This document shows, piece by piece, positions 39,191 through 49,062 of a stretch of 50,844 bases of DNA; the stretch's first letter is position 1, and each line of letters begins with the position of its first letter. The notes below the pieces were generated by a model that saw only the letters and a list, made by a program, of their open reading frames with translations, was not told where the DNA came from and made no database searches. Origin of the DNA: an uncultured beta proteobacterium (GTDB lineage: Bacteria > Pseudomonadota > Gammaproteobacteria > Burkholderiales > Burkholderiaceae); NCBI GenBank assembly GCA_903892315.1, contig CAITHY010000136.1:1-50844 (forward strand), in the 5' to 3' direction. A program made the position numbers and the translations under genes.

Positions 39191-40657
39191 ATGGCCTTTA
39201 CATTAAGCGGCGATGATGCCTGCCAAGCAACTCTCCCCACCCCGATACCCGATCCTTACTGGGTCGCACTTTCACCCCCTTGCGCTAAATTGATGGGGAT
39301 TAGTCTGGATGCAAACAACCTGCCAGTAGACAAGGCATGGCTGGAGGTGCTGTCTGGAAACCAGCTTCATACCGCCAGCCATCAATTTCCAAATCCTATA
39401 GCTACAGCCTATAGTGGGCATCAATTTGGTGTGTGGGCTGGGCAGCTTGGTGATGGACGAGCAATATTGTTGGGCGATATTGCTGGACAAGAATTGCAAC
39501 TCAAAGGGGCCGGGATAACGCGCTTTTCTCGTATGGGTGATGGACGAGCTGTACTGCGCTCATCCATTAGAGAATTCCTATGTAGCGAAGCAATGCATGC
39601 TCTTGGAATACCAACCACGAGAGCGCTATCTATTGTTGGCTCAGATTTGCCTGTAAGAAGAGAAACTATGGAGACTGCAGCGGTGTGTGCTCGATTGGCG
39701 CCAAGCTTTATACGGGTGGGCCACTTTGAGCATTACGCCTCACTCCAAAACCATGCAAGGCTAAAAGAACTTGCTCATTCTCTGATGAAAATTCATTATC
39801 CAGAATGTTTACAGGCTGATGAACCCTATTTGGATCTTTTCAAAAGAATTTGCTCACGCAATGCGAAATTGGTAGCTCAATGGCAGTCTGTTGGCTTTTG
39901 TCATGGTGTTCTCAATAGCGACAATATTAGTGTGCTTGGATTAACCATTGACTATGGTCCCTTTGGATTTTTAGATCAATTTCAGATTGATCATATTAGC
40001 AATCATAGCGATCAAGGTGGTCGTTACGCCTACCATCGTCAACCACAAATTATGCATTGGAATATGGCGTGTTTAGCCAGCTCAATGATTCCACTACTTG
40101 AGCTTCGCCACAGTGAAAATGAGTCGCAAGAGCTATTACGTTCGGCCCTTGAAGAGTTCCCAATTATTTATGCCCAAACTTGGCAATCTTTATTTCGCAA
40201 GAAACTAGGCTTCTCAACGCAACAAGATGGTGATGTAGCATTGATTGAGAGGCTACTGCAGGCTATGCATGATTCGAAAGTAGATTTCACAAACTTCTTC
40301 CGCAATCTTGGACGGATAAACTCCAATATGCCAACCCCGACATTTTCATCAAGGGATGATTTTATTGACCGCGACGCAATTGATCTCTGGTTTACTGATT
40401 ATGTGGCTCGCTTACAGGACGAATCTAGCATTGATTCAGAGCGCGAGCTAGCAATGAATCAAGTAAACCCTAAATACATACTTCGGAATCATCTGGCACA
40501 GCATGCTATTGAGCGTGCGCAGAAGAGAGATTTCTCAGAAGTTTCAAAGCTTCTCGAAATTTTAAGCAGACCCTATGATGATCAGCCGGATTTCGATCCC
40601 TATTCGCTAGCTCCGCCTCCAGATTTAGAGCTGGTCGAAGTCAGCTGTTCATCGTAA
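39191..40657 (+). CDS. selO: Pseudokinase AMPylase SelO (YdiU/UPF0061)
   Basis: Transfers AMP to protein hydroxyls and affects redox proteins. The 488 residues show the family core GQLGDGRAILLGDI, LKGAGITRFSRMGDGRAVLRSSIREFLCSEAM, HFEHYA and the metal-binding region VLNSDNISVLGLTIDYGPFGF. E. coli SelO has 478 residues. The C-terminal selenocysteine of eukaryotic forms is absent; instead the protein ends VSCSS with an ordinary cysteine. It stands upstream of msrB, a suggestive link to redox repair. Confidence 0.95.
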   Translation: MAFTLSGDDACQATLPTPIPDPYWVALSPPCAKLMGISLDANNLPVDKAWLEVLSGNQLHTASHQFPNPIATAYSGHQFGVWAGQLGDGRAILLGDIAGQELQLKGAGITRFSRMGDGRAVLRSSIREFLCSEAMHALGIPTTRALSIVGSDLPVRRETMETAAVCARLAPSFIRVGHFEHYASLQNHARLKELAHSLMKIHYPECLQADEPYLDLFKRICSRNAKLVAQWQSVGFCHGVLNSDNISVLGLTIDYGPFGFLDQFQIDHISNHSDQGGRYAYHRQPQIMHWNMACLASSMIPLLELRHSENESQELLRSALEEFPIIYAQTWQSLFRKKLGFSTQQDGDVALIERLLQAMHDSKVDFTNFFRNLGRINSNMPTPTFSSRDDFIDRDAIDLWFTDYVARLQDESSIDSERELAMNQVNPKYILRNHLAQHAIERAQKRDFSEVSKLLEILSRPYDDQPDFDPYSLAPPPDLELVEVSCSS

Positions 40658-40690
40658 ATGCGCCATTAAAATTGAGTTATCGGAGTCAGT

Positions 40691-41101
40691 ATGAAAAAAA
40701 CAGATCAAGAATATAAGCAATCATTAAGTGATATTGAATATCGCGTCACTAGAGAGGCCGCAACGGAACGACCTTTTACCGGCAAATACTGGGATCATTG
40801 GGACAAGGGTCGCTATCAATGTGTTTGCTGCGGTACACCCCTCTTTTTATCGGAGACCAAGTTTGATGCTGGTTGCGGATGGCCGAGTTACAACGCCCCC
40901 GAAGTTGCAGACTCCATTAAGGAAATTCGAGATACTACTCACGGCATGATCCGCACCGAAGTTCGCTGCGCAAACTGCGATGCCCACTTGGGACATGTAT
41001 TTGAAGACGGCCCAATGCCAACCGGTTTACGGTACTGCATTAACTCTGCATCCCTCAGTTTTGAGCCAGGTACGAGCGCCATACCTACAAAAACAGAGTA
41101 A
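40691..41101 (+). CDS. msrB: Peptide-methionine (R)-S-oxide reductase
   Basis: Repairs methionine R-sulfoxide in proteins. The 136 residues have zinc-binding CxxC pairs (C44/C47 and C93/C96), the conserved [10 protein letters not shown] and the catalytic C116 in [14 protein letters not shown] before the ATG is a good Shine-Dalgarno. It lies 33 nt after selO, so the two may form a small oxidative-damage operon, and it is followed closely by yciB. Confidence 0.96.
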   Translation: MKKTDQEYKQSLSDIEYRVTREAATERPFTGKYWDHWDKGRYQCVCCGTPLFLSETKFDAGCGWPSYNAPEVADSIKEIRDTTHGMIRTEVRCANCDAHLGHVFEDGPMPTGLRYCINSASLSFEPGTSAIPTKTE

Positions 41102-41115
41102 ACGGTAAATAGCTG

Positions 41116-41121
41116 GATAAT
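41116..41121 (+). promoter_or_regulatory. -10 element abutting the yciB start
   Basis: GATAAT ends 6 nt before the ATG at 41128 (spacer CTCTTT) with no Shine-Dalgarno. It suggests yciB-bolA can be transcribed separately from msrB with no leader. Confidence 0.48.
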
Positions 41122-41127
41122 CTCTTT

Positions 41128-41676
41128 ATGAAATTTTTATTCGACCTATTCCCCATCATTCTCTTCTTCGTTGCCTTTAAGCTAGGTGACATATACACGG
41201 CGACCATCGTAGCCATGGTTGCTACTATAGGACAAATACTGTGGGTCTATTACCGTCATCGCAAGATCGATGCCATGCAATGGATCAGCCTAGTGATGAT
41301 TGTTGTGTTTGGCAGCCTAACGATCTTCTTGCATGACAAAACATTTATACAGCTAAAGCCAACGGCTCTTTATTGGCTCTTTTCTGGAGCCCTATTTATC
41401 AGTGCGCAGTTTTTTCAAAAGAATTGGATACAGGTTTTGATGGGAAAACAGGTGACGCTAAAAGATGAATCTGCGGACTCGGTTTGGCATAGTCTCAATG
41501 TGGCTTGGACCATCTTCTTTTTAATCATGGGCGCACTCAATCTTTATATTGCTTTTGAGTACTCAGAAGAAACATGGGTTAATTTTAAATTATTTGGCAG
41601 CACTGGCCTTCTATTGGCTTTTGTCATTCTTCAAGGAGTCTGGCTCTCCAAGCATATGGAGCATCCAAGCGAATGA
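41128..41676 (+). CDS. yciB: Inner membrane septation protein YciB/IspZ
   Basis: Polytopic inner-membrane protein linked to cell envelope and septum formation. The 182 residues show about five membrane segments and the family motifs MKFLFDLFPIILFFVAFKL, NWIQVLMGKQVTL and WHSLNVAWTIFFLIMGALNLYIA. Length matches E. coli (179). It overlaps bolA by 4 nt (ATGA). The order msrB-yciB-bolA-PPIase is typical of Burkholderiales. Confidence 0.95.
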   Translation: MKFLFDLFPIILFFVAFKLGDIYTATIVAMVATIGQILWVYYRHRKIDAMQWISLVMIVVFGSLTIFLHDKTFIQLKPTALYWLFSGALFISAQFFQKNWIQVLMGKQVTLKDESADSVWHSLNVAWTIFFLIMGALNLYIAFEYSEETWVNFKLFGSTGLLLAFVILQGVWLSKHMEHPSE

Positions 41677-41957
41677 GCATCAATCAACAGCGCATTGCCG
41701 CTTTCGATGAAGATTTACGCAACGCCTTTCAGGTTCAAGTCTTAAAGATTGAAGATGAAAGTCATCTTCATGCTGGCCATGCCGGTGCAGCTAGTGGCGG
41801 CGGCCACTTTCGACTAGAGATCATTGCTCCCGAGTTTCAGGGTTTGGGCCTAGTAGCCCGCCACAGGGCTGTTTATGCGGCCTTGAATCGCCATATACCC
41901 AAAGAAATTCACGCTTTAACTATTACCGCGCTAGCCCCAGATGAAATAGCTACCTAG
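41673..41957 (+). CDS. bolA: BolA-family protein
   Basis: Small protein of the BolA group, which works with monothiol glutaredoxins in iron-sulfur trafficking or regulates transcription. The 94 residues show the core HAGHAGAASGGGHFRLEIIAPEFQG and RHRAVYAAL. The histidines in this region are candidate cluster ligands. Start overlaps the yciB stop, so translation is coupled. Confidence 0.92.
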   Translation: MSINQQRIAAFDEDLRNAFQVQVLKIEDESHLHAGHAGAASGGGHFRLEIIAPEFQGLGLVARHRAVYAALNRHIPKEIHALTITALAPDEIAT

Positions 41958-41992
41958 GGCTACTTTAGAATAACCCTACTCCCTTTTATTTA

Positions 41993-42799
41993 ATGATCAA
42001 AACCATGCTCAATAAACGTCAAATACTCTCAATCAGCCTTCTTGGAGCCACTCTTTTTTCTGCAAATGCAATTGCACAAAATGCAGTCATTGTGAATGGT
42101 AAAGCGATTCCGAAGGCTCAATTAGATAAGCTGGTGCAACGCTCAGGCCAGCCCGATAACCCACAGGTACGCGATCAAGCTCGTGAGATGTTGGTCACAC
42201 GTGAACTAGTTTTGCAAGAAGCCGACATGCGTGGTGTCATTCAGAATGAAATGGTACGTGAGCAATTAGAGCAAGCGCGTATGGGAGTTTTAGTCGGCGC
42301 CGTATTCGAGGATTATGTTGAAAAAGAAGGTGTTGCTGAAGCTGATCTGAAAGCTGCTTATGAATCAGCAAAGGCGCAATACACTGGTAAGGAATATCAC
42401 GTAGAACATATCTTGGTAGAAAAAGAGACGGACGCTAAGGCAATTACTGCTCAGCTTAAAACGGGGGCTAATTTTGAAAATATCGCCAAGGCAAAGTCAC
42501 TCGATCCAGGGTCAGCCAAAAACGGCGGAGATCTTGGATGGGTCAGTGATAAAGCATTGGTACCAGAGTTTTCTAAAGCCATGGTTCAGCTCAAAAACGG
42601 CCAAACTACGGATAAACCGGTGAAATCACAGTTTGGTTGGCACATCATCAAAGTAGTTGATTCTCGTGAAATTCAGGCCCCAAGCTTTGAGGAAATGAAG
42701 GCTCAATTGAAGCAGATGATCATCTCTGATAAGAATTGGCAAAAGGCTAAGTTCTCAGAAATGATGCAGAAACTGCGCGCTAAGGCAAAGATTCAGTAA
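41993..42799 (+). CDS. Periplasmic parvulin-type peptidylprolyl isomerase
   Basis: The 268 residues have a signal peptide (about 1-28, ending NAIAQ), a SurA/PrsA-like N-terminal chaperone region and a parvulin domain at about 130-225. Parvulin motifs are VEHILVEKE, AKSLDPGSAKNGGDLGWVS and KSQFGWHIIKVVDS. It helps fold outer-membrane or periplasmic proteins. The first ATG has no clear Shine-Dalgarno; a Met at residue 5 is an alternative start. A TAGAAT at about 41966 is a possible -10. It could supply the isomerase activity missing from the PpiD-like protein. Confidence 0.92.
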   Translation: MIKTMLNKRQILSISLLGATLFSANAIAQNAVIVNGKAIPKAQLDKLVQRSGQPDNPQVRDQAREMLVTRELVLQEADMRGVIQNEMVREQLEQARMGVLVGAVFEDYVEKEGVAEADLKAAYESAKAQYTGKEYHVEHILVEKETDAKAITAQLKTGANFENIAKAKSLDPGSAKNGGDLGWVSDKALVPEFSKAMVQLKNGQTTDKPVKSQFGWHIIKVVDSREIQAPSFEEMKAQLKQMIISDKNWQKAKFSEMMQKLRAKAKIQ

Positions 42800-42812
42800 A
42801 AGTTAAATCGTT

Positions 42813-43970
42813 TTATATGGCGGGGTAACGCCGTGGTTTGAGTTTTTGGATCGCCATTCCCGCCATTCCGCATGCAAATGCGGACATTACGAACACATCT
42901 CTTGGTTGGAATGCTTCCCATATCCAGCCAGCACACAATCCTCCGATTGTTCCACCTAGGCCATATGAAATAGTGGCCATCAAAGCCTGGCCCCTAGCCT
43001 GTACCGGTCCAGTAAACCAGCGCTGCAGTAGTTTATTGGCTGCGCTATGGTGCGCGGCGAAAGTGCCAGCATGCATTAATTGCGCCACAATCAAAACAGA
43101 AGTAATTGGGAGAAAGGCTATTAACGCAAATCTGATCACGCCAATTCCAAAAGCGGCCTGCAAGATTACTTCGGCATCCAATCTACTTAATACCTTGCTT
43201 TGAAAATAGAAGAAGACTACTTCAGCAAAAACACCTAGAGCCCAAAAGAGGCCAATTTGAAATTTATTGTAGCCAAGATCAGAAAGGTAAAGGGAGTAGA
43301 AAACATATAAGGCGGCATGCGCAAAAATCATAAAAAAACCCGAGACTAAAAACCACCGAACGTCTGGGTTAAAGAGGACCACCAACAACTCCCCTTTTAC
43401 CATTTTGCGACGCTCCATTTTGGGCTCGCGCAGACAAAAAGTGATTAAGGCTAGAGCAAATAAGACACCGGTGCCAATATATGGATAGAGCTCAATGCTC
43501 TTACGCTGAAATAGCTCACCTGCAGCAAGGACCATGGCAATAAAGCCAACGGAACCCCACAGACGCAAACGACCGTAACGCTTATCAAAGGAATTGTCTT
43601 TGTATAGGGCATGAATAGTAGCTGACTCTCCGAGTGGCATCAAGCTACTCAGAATGGTGTGCAACACAAACATCCAAATAAAAAATCCGATGTAACTATG
43701 CAAGAAATAGATGGCTAAGAAAATAACTGCCGCGAGACAGGCGCAGAATCGAATAATGCTAATGCGATTAGAAAGGTAGTCGGATAACCAACCCCAAGAA
43801 AATGGGCCAACAATGCGGGTGATCTGCAGCATCGACATCAACGCGGCAATTTCTATAACACTAAAGCCACGCTCTAAAAAGAACAGGCTTGCATATGGAG
43901 AAACTAATCCCACATAAGCAAAATATAAAAAGAAAAAGGACCCGAAGGCCCAGCGAAGCGAAGGCGTCAT
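42813..43970 (-). CDS. MFS transporter, HcaT-like (MFS_1_like)
   Basis: Twelve-segment inner-membrane permease of the nucleoside-symporter/HcaT subgroup. The 385 residues include YFAYVGLVSPYASLFFLERGFS at the N-terminus, the loop motif GWLSDYLSNR and RYGRLRLWGSVGFIAM, both typical of this subgroup. Substrate cannot be read from the sequence; 3-phenylpropionate is only the E. coli relative's proposed substrate. It follows aroC by 12 nt on the same strand and is probably cotranscribed. Confidence 0.87.
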   Translation of the reverse strand: MTPSLRWAFGSFFFLYFAYVGLVSPYASLFFLERGFSVIEIAALMSMLQITRIVGPFSWGWLSDYLSNRISIIRFCACLAAVIFLAIYFLHSYIGFFIWMFVLHTILSSLMPLGESATIHALYKDNSFDKRYGRLRLWGSVGFIAMVLAAGELFQRKSIELYPYIGTGVLFALALITFCLREPKMERRKMVKGELLVVLFNPDVRWFLVSGFFMIFAHAALYVFYSLYLSDLGYNKFQIGLFWALGVFAEVVFFYFQSKVLSRLDAEVILQAAFGIGVIRFALIAFLPITSVLIVAQLMHAGTFAAHHSAANKLLQRWFTGPVQARGQALMATISYGLGGTIGGLCAGWIWEAFQPRDVFVMSAFACGMAGMAIQKLKPRRYPAI

Positions 43971-43982
43971 CTAGTAGGCCAA

Positions 43983-45095
43983 TTAGTCGCGGAATGCGCC
44001 TGGTTGTGAGGCTGGAATAGATGCGGCCCCCAAAACATCGGCGCACTGAGCGCGATGGCGAAGAGCATGGTCCATTAAAACAAGCGCCAGCATTGCTTCA
44101 GCAATGGGTGTTGCACGAATTCCAACGCAAGGATCATGTCGACCTTTAGTTTGGACCGTAATCGGCTTTCCATCTAAATCGATGGACTGCTTTGGACTCA
44201 TGATGCTTGAAGTTGGTTTGATTGCAATGGAAATACGCAAATCCTGCCCGCTACTAATGCCGCCTAAAGTGCCGCCTGAATTATTGGTCGCAAAGCCATC
44301 AGGATGAAGTTCATCCCCATGCTCGCTACCGCGTTGAGCGACCGATTTAAAGCCAGCGCCAATCTCAACACCCTTAACTGCATTAATACCCATCATGGCA
44401 TGTGCAATATCGGCATCCAATTTATCAAACAAAGGCTCTCCCAAGCCTGCTGGAACATTGCGAGCTCGAACTTCGATACGTGCGCCGCATGAATCCCCTG
44501 CCTTGCGCAGCTCATCCATATAGCCCTCAAGCTGTGGAATGATTTCAGAATTTGCTGCAAAAAACGGATTTTGATCAATCTGGGTGGAATCTTTAAATGG
44601 AATCTCAAGCTCGCCCAATTGACTCATATAGCCATAAAACTCAGTGCCATATTTCTCATGTAGCCATTTTTTTGCAATCGCTGCCGCAGCAACAACAGGC
44701 GCCGTTAAGCGAGCAGATGAACGACCGCCACCACGTGGATCACGAATTCCATATTTATTTTGATAAGCATAATCTGCATGGCCTGGTCTGAAGGTCTGCA
44801 AGATATCGCCATAGTCTTGACTACGTTGGTCTGTGTTGCGAATTAATAGCGCAATTGGCGTACCGGTTGTCTTGCCTTCAAAGACACCAGAAAGGATCTC
44901 AACCTTGTCTTCCTCTTTACGCTGGGTAACGTGACGCGATGTACCTGGTTTGCGACGGTCCAAGTCCAGCTGGATATCTGCTTCGGAGAGATGCATTCCC
45001 GGCGGGCAACCATCAACAACAGCCCCGATTGCGGGACCATGGGATTCACCAAAAGTGGTAACAGTAAAAAGAAGGCCTAAGGTATTTCCTGACAT
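43983..45095 (-). CDS. aroC: Chorismate synthase
   Basis: Last step of the shikimate pathway, EPSP to chorismate, using reduced FMN. The 370 residues carry the three family signatures: [18 protein letters not shown], then [18 protein letters not shown] and later [17 protein letters not shown]. Length is normal (E. coli 361). A -10 hexamer lies 6 nt before the ATG and no Shine-Dalgarno is visible. The next gene downstream is the MFS permease. Confidence 0.97.
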   Translation of the reverse strand: MSGNTLGLLFTVTTFGESHGPAIGAVVDGCPPGMHLSEADIQLDLDRRKPGTSRHVTQRKEEDKVEILSGVFEGKTTGTPIALLIRNTDQRSQDYGDILQTFRPGHADYAYQNKYGIRDPRGGGRSSARLTAPVVAAAAIAKKWLHEKYGTEFYGYMSQLGELEIPFKDSTQIDQNPFFAANSEIIPQLEGYMDELRKAGDSCGARIEVRARNVPAGLGEPLFDKLDADIAHAMMGINAVKGVEIGAGFKSVAQRGSEHGDELHPDGFATNNSGGTLGGISSGQDLRISIAIKPTSSIMSPKQSIDLDGKPITVQTKGRHDPCVGIRATPIAEAMLALVLMDHALRHRAQCADVLGAASIPASQPGAFRD

Positions 45096-45101
45096 ACCGA
45101 C

Positions 45102-45107
45102 ATTATG
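45102..45107 (-). promoter_or_regulatory. -10 element abutting the aroC start
   Basis: On the minus strand CATAAT ends 6 nt before the aroC ATG (spacer GTCGGT). No Shine-Dalgarno is present. The -35 is weak. Confidence 0.45.
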
Positions 45108-45138
45108 TCATTTGTCAGAAAATGATGACTAGAAGCGC

Positions 45139-45594
45139 TTAGGAAGCTGCTTTTTCAGTATCTTCTGGCCAATCTCGTATGTAGGCCTTCAGCATCGTAT
45201 TTTCGAAGTCTTGGGCTTCCACAACCGATTTTGCTACGTCGTAGAAAGAAATAACGCCCATCAACATCTTTTGATCAACTACAGGCAAATAGCGGGCATG
45301 GTCTACCAACATCATGCGACGGACTTCATCTATCTCGGTTTCCATATTGCAGGTCAAAGGCATTTGATTCATCACGGAGCTGACTTGAAGCCCTTCAAGC
45401 TTGCCGTGATGTTTAGCTAAGGCGGCAATCACTTCGCGGAATGTCAGAATGCCAACTAGCTTGTCATATTCCATGACGACTAAAGAACCAATATCGTGCT
45501 CGCTCATGACTAACACTGCTGTTTGCAGTGCTGTATCAGGGGCAACTGTAAAAAGGGTGCTTCCCTTGACGCGTAATATGTCACGTACTTTCAT
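45139..45594 (-). CDS. CBS-domain protein
   Basis: Two consecutive CBS motifs, about 1-60 and 70-135, make one nucleotide-sensing module and nothing else. The 151-residue form starts at the ATG giving MKVRDILRVKG, which has GGAGA 5-6 nt upstream; an upstream in-frame start would add 15 unrelated residues. Typical motifs are DIGSLVVMEYDKLVGILTFRE and ARYLPVVDQKMLMGVISFYDV. Likely binds AMP/ATP or NAD-type ligands and regulates an unknown partner. It lies 43 nt from aroC. Confidence 0.9.
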   Translation of the reverse strand: MKVRDILRVKGSTLFTVAPDTALQTAVLVMSEHDIGSLVVMEYDKLVGILTFREVIAALAKHHGKLEGLQVSSVMNQMPLTCNMETEIDEVRRMMLVDHARYLPVVDQKMLMGVISFYDVAKSVVEAQDFENTMLKAYIRDWPEDTEKAAS

Positions 45595-45673
45595 TTGGTC
45601 TCCGAAAACAATGTATTTATAGGCCCAATATAGACTCAAGGTCTCTTTGAATCAAGAGCTTAGGCGCACCTTT

Positions 45674-46522
45674 TTAGTAACGAATAACCCTAATGACACC
45701 ACTTCGAATATCCGGCAAATTGGCCACCAAGACCGCGCCGATTAAAGTAATCCACCAGGTCATGTAAATCCACGTTAAACCCAGGGGAAAGATCGCAAAA
45801 GCCCCATATACCGTCTTATAGAAGGCCGTATTTCCCAAGAAAATTGCAAAGCCAAACTTCATCAGCTCAAAGGCAAGTGCAGCTACGAGGGCTCCCGCAA
45901 AGGCGTCTCGCCACAAAATCTTGGCATAGGGAAGAATTTTATAAACCACCGCATAGACCAGAATAGCCAAAAAGATCGGGGCAATCGCGGCTACCACTTG
46001 AAAGCCAAACGATACCGCGCTAATCCAGCCTTCTGAGGCGCTAAATAAAACACCGCTCAAGTAAATGCCAACGCCAAGCAGTATTGGACCCAAGATAGTT
46101 GCCGCACTGTAGATCACAATTTTTTTAATTAAAGAGCGTCTTGCTGTGACCTTAAATATTTGATTAAAGGCGCCCTCTATGACCGCCAAGGTCATGATTG
46201 TCGTAATGATCAGTCCCGCTAAACCGACATAGGTCAGGCCCCTTGCCTGGGATGAGAATTGGTCTAGGTAAATAAAAACCTGTTGGTTAACGCCGCCCGG
46301 CATGTAAGTATCCAAAAGCCAGGATCTAAAGGTATTTTTTACCTGAATGACGCTTGGGAGCTGACCAATGAGCATAGTGGCGATCGTCACCATCGGCACC
46401 ATGGATAAAGTCGTCGTAAATGCTAGGCTGGCCGCAATTTGCTTCAAATTTTGACCGCGATTACGCTCCCAGATCTCTTTAGCCAGAGAGAGCCATAATT
46501 GGGGGTTACGAATAAGGCGCAT
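45674..46522 (-). CDS. YihY/BrkB-family inner membrane protein
   Basis: Polytopic protein of the UPF0761/YihY family, once mis-described as ribonuclease BN. The 282 residues show about six membrane segments and family motifs AASLAFTTTLSMVPMVTIA, FNQIFKVTARRSLIKK and YKILPYAKILWRDA. I start at the ATG giving MRLIRNPQLW, because a TATGAT box lies 6 nt upstream; a TTG at 46543 would add seven residues. It is divergent from wrbA. Function is not established. Confidence 0.9.
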   Translation of the reverse strand: MRLIRNPQLWLSLAKEIWERNRGQNLKQIAASLAFTTTLSMVPMVTIATMLIGQLPSVIQVKNTFRSWLLDTYMPGGVNQQVFIYLDQFSSQARGLTYVGLAGLIITTIMTLAVIEGAFNQIFKVTARRSLIKKIVIYSAATILGPILLGVGIYLSGVLFSASEGWISAVSFGFQVVAAIAPIFLAILVYAVVYKILPYAKILWRDAFAGALVAALAFELMKFGFAIFLGNTAFYKTVYGAFAIFPLGLTWIYMTWWITLIGAVLVANLPDIRSGVIRVIRY

Positions 46523-46527
46523 CGCCG

Positions 46528-46534
46528 TATCATA
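46528..46534. promoter_or_regulatory. Symmetric bidirectional -10 for yihY and wrbA
   Basis: TATCATA reads TATCAT on the plus strand, 11 nt before the wrbA ATG. On the minus strand it reads TATGAT, 6 nt before the yihY ATG at 46522. It is the same box type as between mltG and ygfZ. wrbA keeps an AAGAG Shine-Dalgarno; yihY has none. Confidence 0.48.
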
Positions 46535-46535
46535 A

Positions 46536-47152
<617 letters not shown>

Positions 47153-47153
<1 letters not shown>

Positions 47154-47554
47154 TGCGTTGGGCATTCATCATGAATAAAAAGATACTCGAGAAAAACCCA
47201 TACCAACTGATAGCAACAGCTGCATTTATTGATTTATTTATCTTGTGCGTTTGCTGGGAGTGGTTCATGTCGCCCCTGAGACCCGGTGGATCATGGTTAA
47301 TCCTGAAAGGGATACCTTTGCTATTTGCCATTCCTGGAATATGGAAGGGCAAGGTGTACACGATGCAGTGGGCCTCTATGTTGATATTGCTTTACACAAC
47401 CGAAGGCTTAGTTCGAATTCTTGAAACAGGGACCAACTTTTGGCTTGCGCTTCTAGAAACCATTCTCTCGACTATTGGCTTTGTTTGTTTACTCATGTAT
47501 CTCAAGCCCATCAAAAAAGAAGCCAAGGCTTTGAAGAAAGCTGCAGCAGAGTAA
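47153..47554 (+). CDS. DUF2069 inner membrane protein
   Basis: The 133 residues show four hydrophobic segments (about 16-32, 45-58, 66-84 and 91-111), matching the small DUF2069 family often found after wrbA. The TAATG overlap with wrbA and AAAAGG just upstream support this start; a Met at residue 7 (47171) is an alternative. The C-terminus is Lys/Ala-rich and cytoplasmic. Function unknown. Confidence 0.87.
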
Positions 47555-47556
47555 AG

Positions 47557-48972
47557 ATGCAAAACTTTATTAATCAGATATCTACTGCTCTTGAGCAAAA
47601 ATATATTCTGACTCGAGAAGAAGATAAAGCACCCTACTTAACTGATTGGCGTAAACGCTTTACAGGAAAAGCGCTAGCAGTTCTTTTGCCTGGTAATACT
47701 GTTGAAGTAGCAAAGATTGTCAAGCTCTGCGCCGCAAGTCAGATAGCTATAGTCCCTCAAGGCGGGCATACCGGCTTTTGTGGCGGCGCTACACCTGACA
47801 ACAGTGGTAAGCAAGTGATCCTCAATCTCAAGCGCATGAATCAGATTCGTGAGATCGATATTGCTAACCAGACGATTACTCTTGAAGCAGGATGCATTTT
47901 GCAAGCCATCCAAGAAAAAGCAGCCGAACAAGGGTTTTTATTTCCCCTAAGTCTTGGTGCTGAAGGTAGCTGCATGATTGGCGGCAACTTAGCAACAAAT
48001 GCCGGTGGAACGAATGTATTGCGTTACGGCAATTCACGAGACCTTTGCTTGGGTCTCGAAGTTGTTACGGCTAAAGGTGATATTTGGAATGGGCTAAAAG
48101 GGTTACGTAAAGACAATACTGGTTATGATTTGCGTGATTTATTTGTCGGCTCTGAAGGCACTCTAGGCATTATCACCGCTGCAGTTATGAAGCTCTATCC
48201 ATTGCCTATCTCTCAATGGACAACCTTAGTAGCATGTGAAACCATTGCCTCTTCAATTGCGCTTTTAAATCTCTTTCAAAAAAGGGCAACCTCATTACTT
48301 ACCGGTTTTGAAATGATGACGCGGGAGTCGTTAGAATTAAACGAAAAGCACTTCCCGCACATGGCTAATCCCCTGCAAGGTAAACCCCCATTTACCGTGC
48401 TGATTGAATTATCGGATCATGAAAGTGAAGATCATGTAAAGCAACTTCTAGAAACTATTTTGCAGGAAGCATTTGAATCCGAACTGATTGCCGATGCAGT
48501 GATCGCCAGCAACTTAGGACAAGCCAATGCCTTTTGGCATATGCGAGAACACATCACACTCGCGCAAGCTGCAGAAGGTGCAAACCTAAAACATGACATC
48601 ACTATCCCCCTGTCCTCGCTTGACCAGTTTATTGGGGATACCGATGCCTTGATGAGGGAAAAGTTCCCCGGTATCAGAATTATTAATTTTGGTCATTTAG
48701 GCGATGGCAATCTGCACTACAACATCGCCCCGCCCTTGGATGCAGACCCTAAAGCCTTTAACGAAATCAATGAAAAGCCAATTCACGAGCTTGTTTACGC
48801 CCAGGTTGAGCGCTGCAATGGTTCTATTTCTGCAGAACACGGTGTTGGACAGCTTAAATTGGAAGGCTTGAGGGCCCACAAGGGGGAAGTAGCCCACGAG
48901 CTCATGAAGACCCTTAAAAGAGCTTTAGACCCCCAAAATATCCTCAATCCCCATAAAGTGGTGTCCATTTAA
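47557..48972 (+). CDS. FAD-linked oxidase, GlcD/D-2-hydroxyacid dehydrogenase family
   Basis: Oxidises a 2-hydroxyacid such as D-lactate, glycolate or D-2-hydroxyglutarate. The 471 residues have the FAD_binding_4 (PCMH) domain with VPQGGHTGFCGGATPD and GAEGSCMIGGNLATNAGGTNVLRYG, and the C-terminal substrate domain with INFGHLGDGNLHYN and ISAEHGVGQLK. I start at the ATG 2 nt after the DUF2069 stop because FAD-domain homology begins soon after. Exact substrate not readable; the motifs fit the D2HGDH branch well. Confidence 0.9.
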   Translation: MQNFINQISTALEQKYILTREEDKAPYLTDWRKRFTGKALAVLLPGNTVEVAKIVKLCAASQIAIVPQGGHTGFCGGATPDNSGKQVILNLKRMNQIREIDIANQTITLEAGCILQAIQEKAAEQGFLFPLSLGAEGSCMIGGNLATNAGGTNVLRYGNSRDLCLGLEVVTAKGDIWNGLKGLRKDNTGYDLRDLFVGSEGTLGIITAAVMKLYPLPISQWTTLVACETIASSIALLNLFQKRATSLLTGFEMMTRESLELNEKHFPHMANPLQGKPPFTVLIELSDHESEDHVKQLLETILQEAFESELIADAVIASNLGQANAFWHMREHITLAQAAEGANLKHDITIPLSSLDQFIGDTDALMREKFPGIRIINFGHLGDGNLHYNIAPPLDADPKAFNEINEKPIHELVYAQVERCNGSISAEHGVGQLKLEGLRAHKGEVAHELMKTLKRALDPQNILNPHKVVSI

Positions 48973-49022
48973 GGAATACAGCTGCTTTTTTGATAAATAT
49001 TTTGTAATTCTTGTCATCTCGA

Positions 49023-49053
49023 CTCCTTTTCCATGCGTTGTATGGAAATGGAG
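49023..49053 (+). promoter_or_regulatory. Hairpin pairing with the Shine-Dalgarno of the 61-residue gene
   Basis: CTCC (49023-49026) pairs with GGAG (49050-49053), and TTTCCAT (49028-49034) with ATGGAAA (49042-49048). One T-T mismatch lies between, and the loop has 7 nt. The GGAG is part of the GGAGG Shine-Dalgarno 8 nt before the ATG. This would block ribosome binding unless melted or displaced, as in RNA thermometers or other translational switches. Confidence 0.55.
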
Positions 49054-49062
49054 GTGGCAAAT

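Noticed and set aside
47440..47556. N-terminal extension of the FAD oxidase
   Set aside because: It overlaps the DUF2069 coding region, and FAD-domain homology starts after the ATG at 47557.
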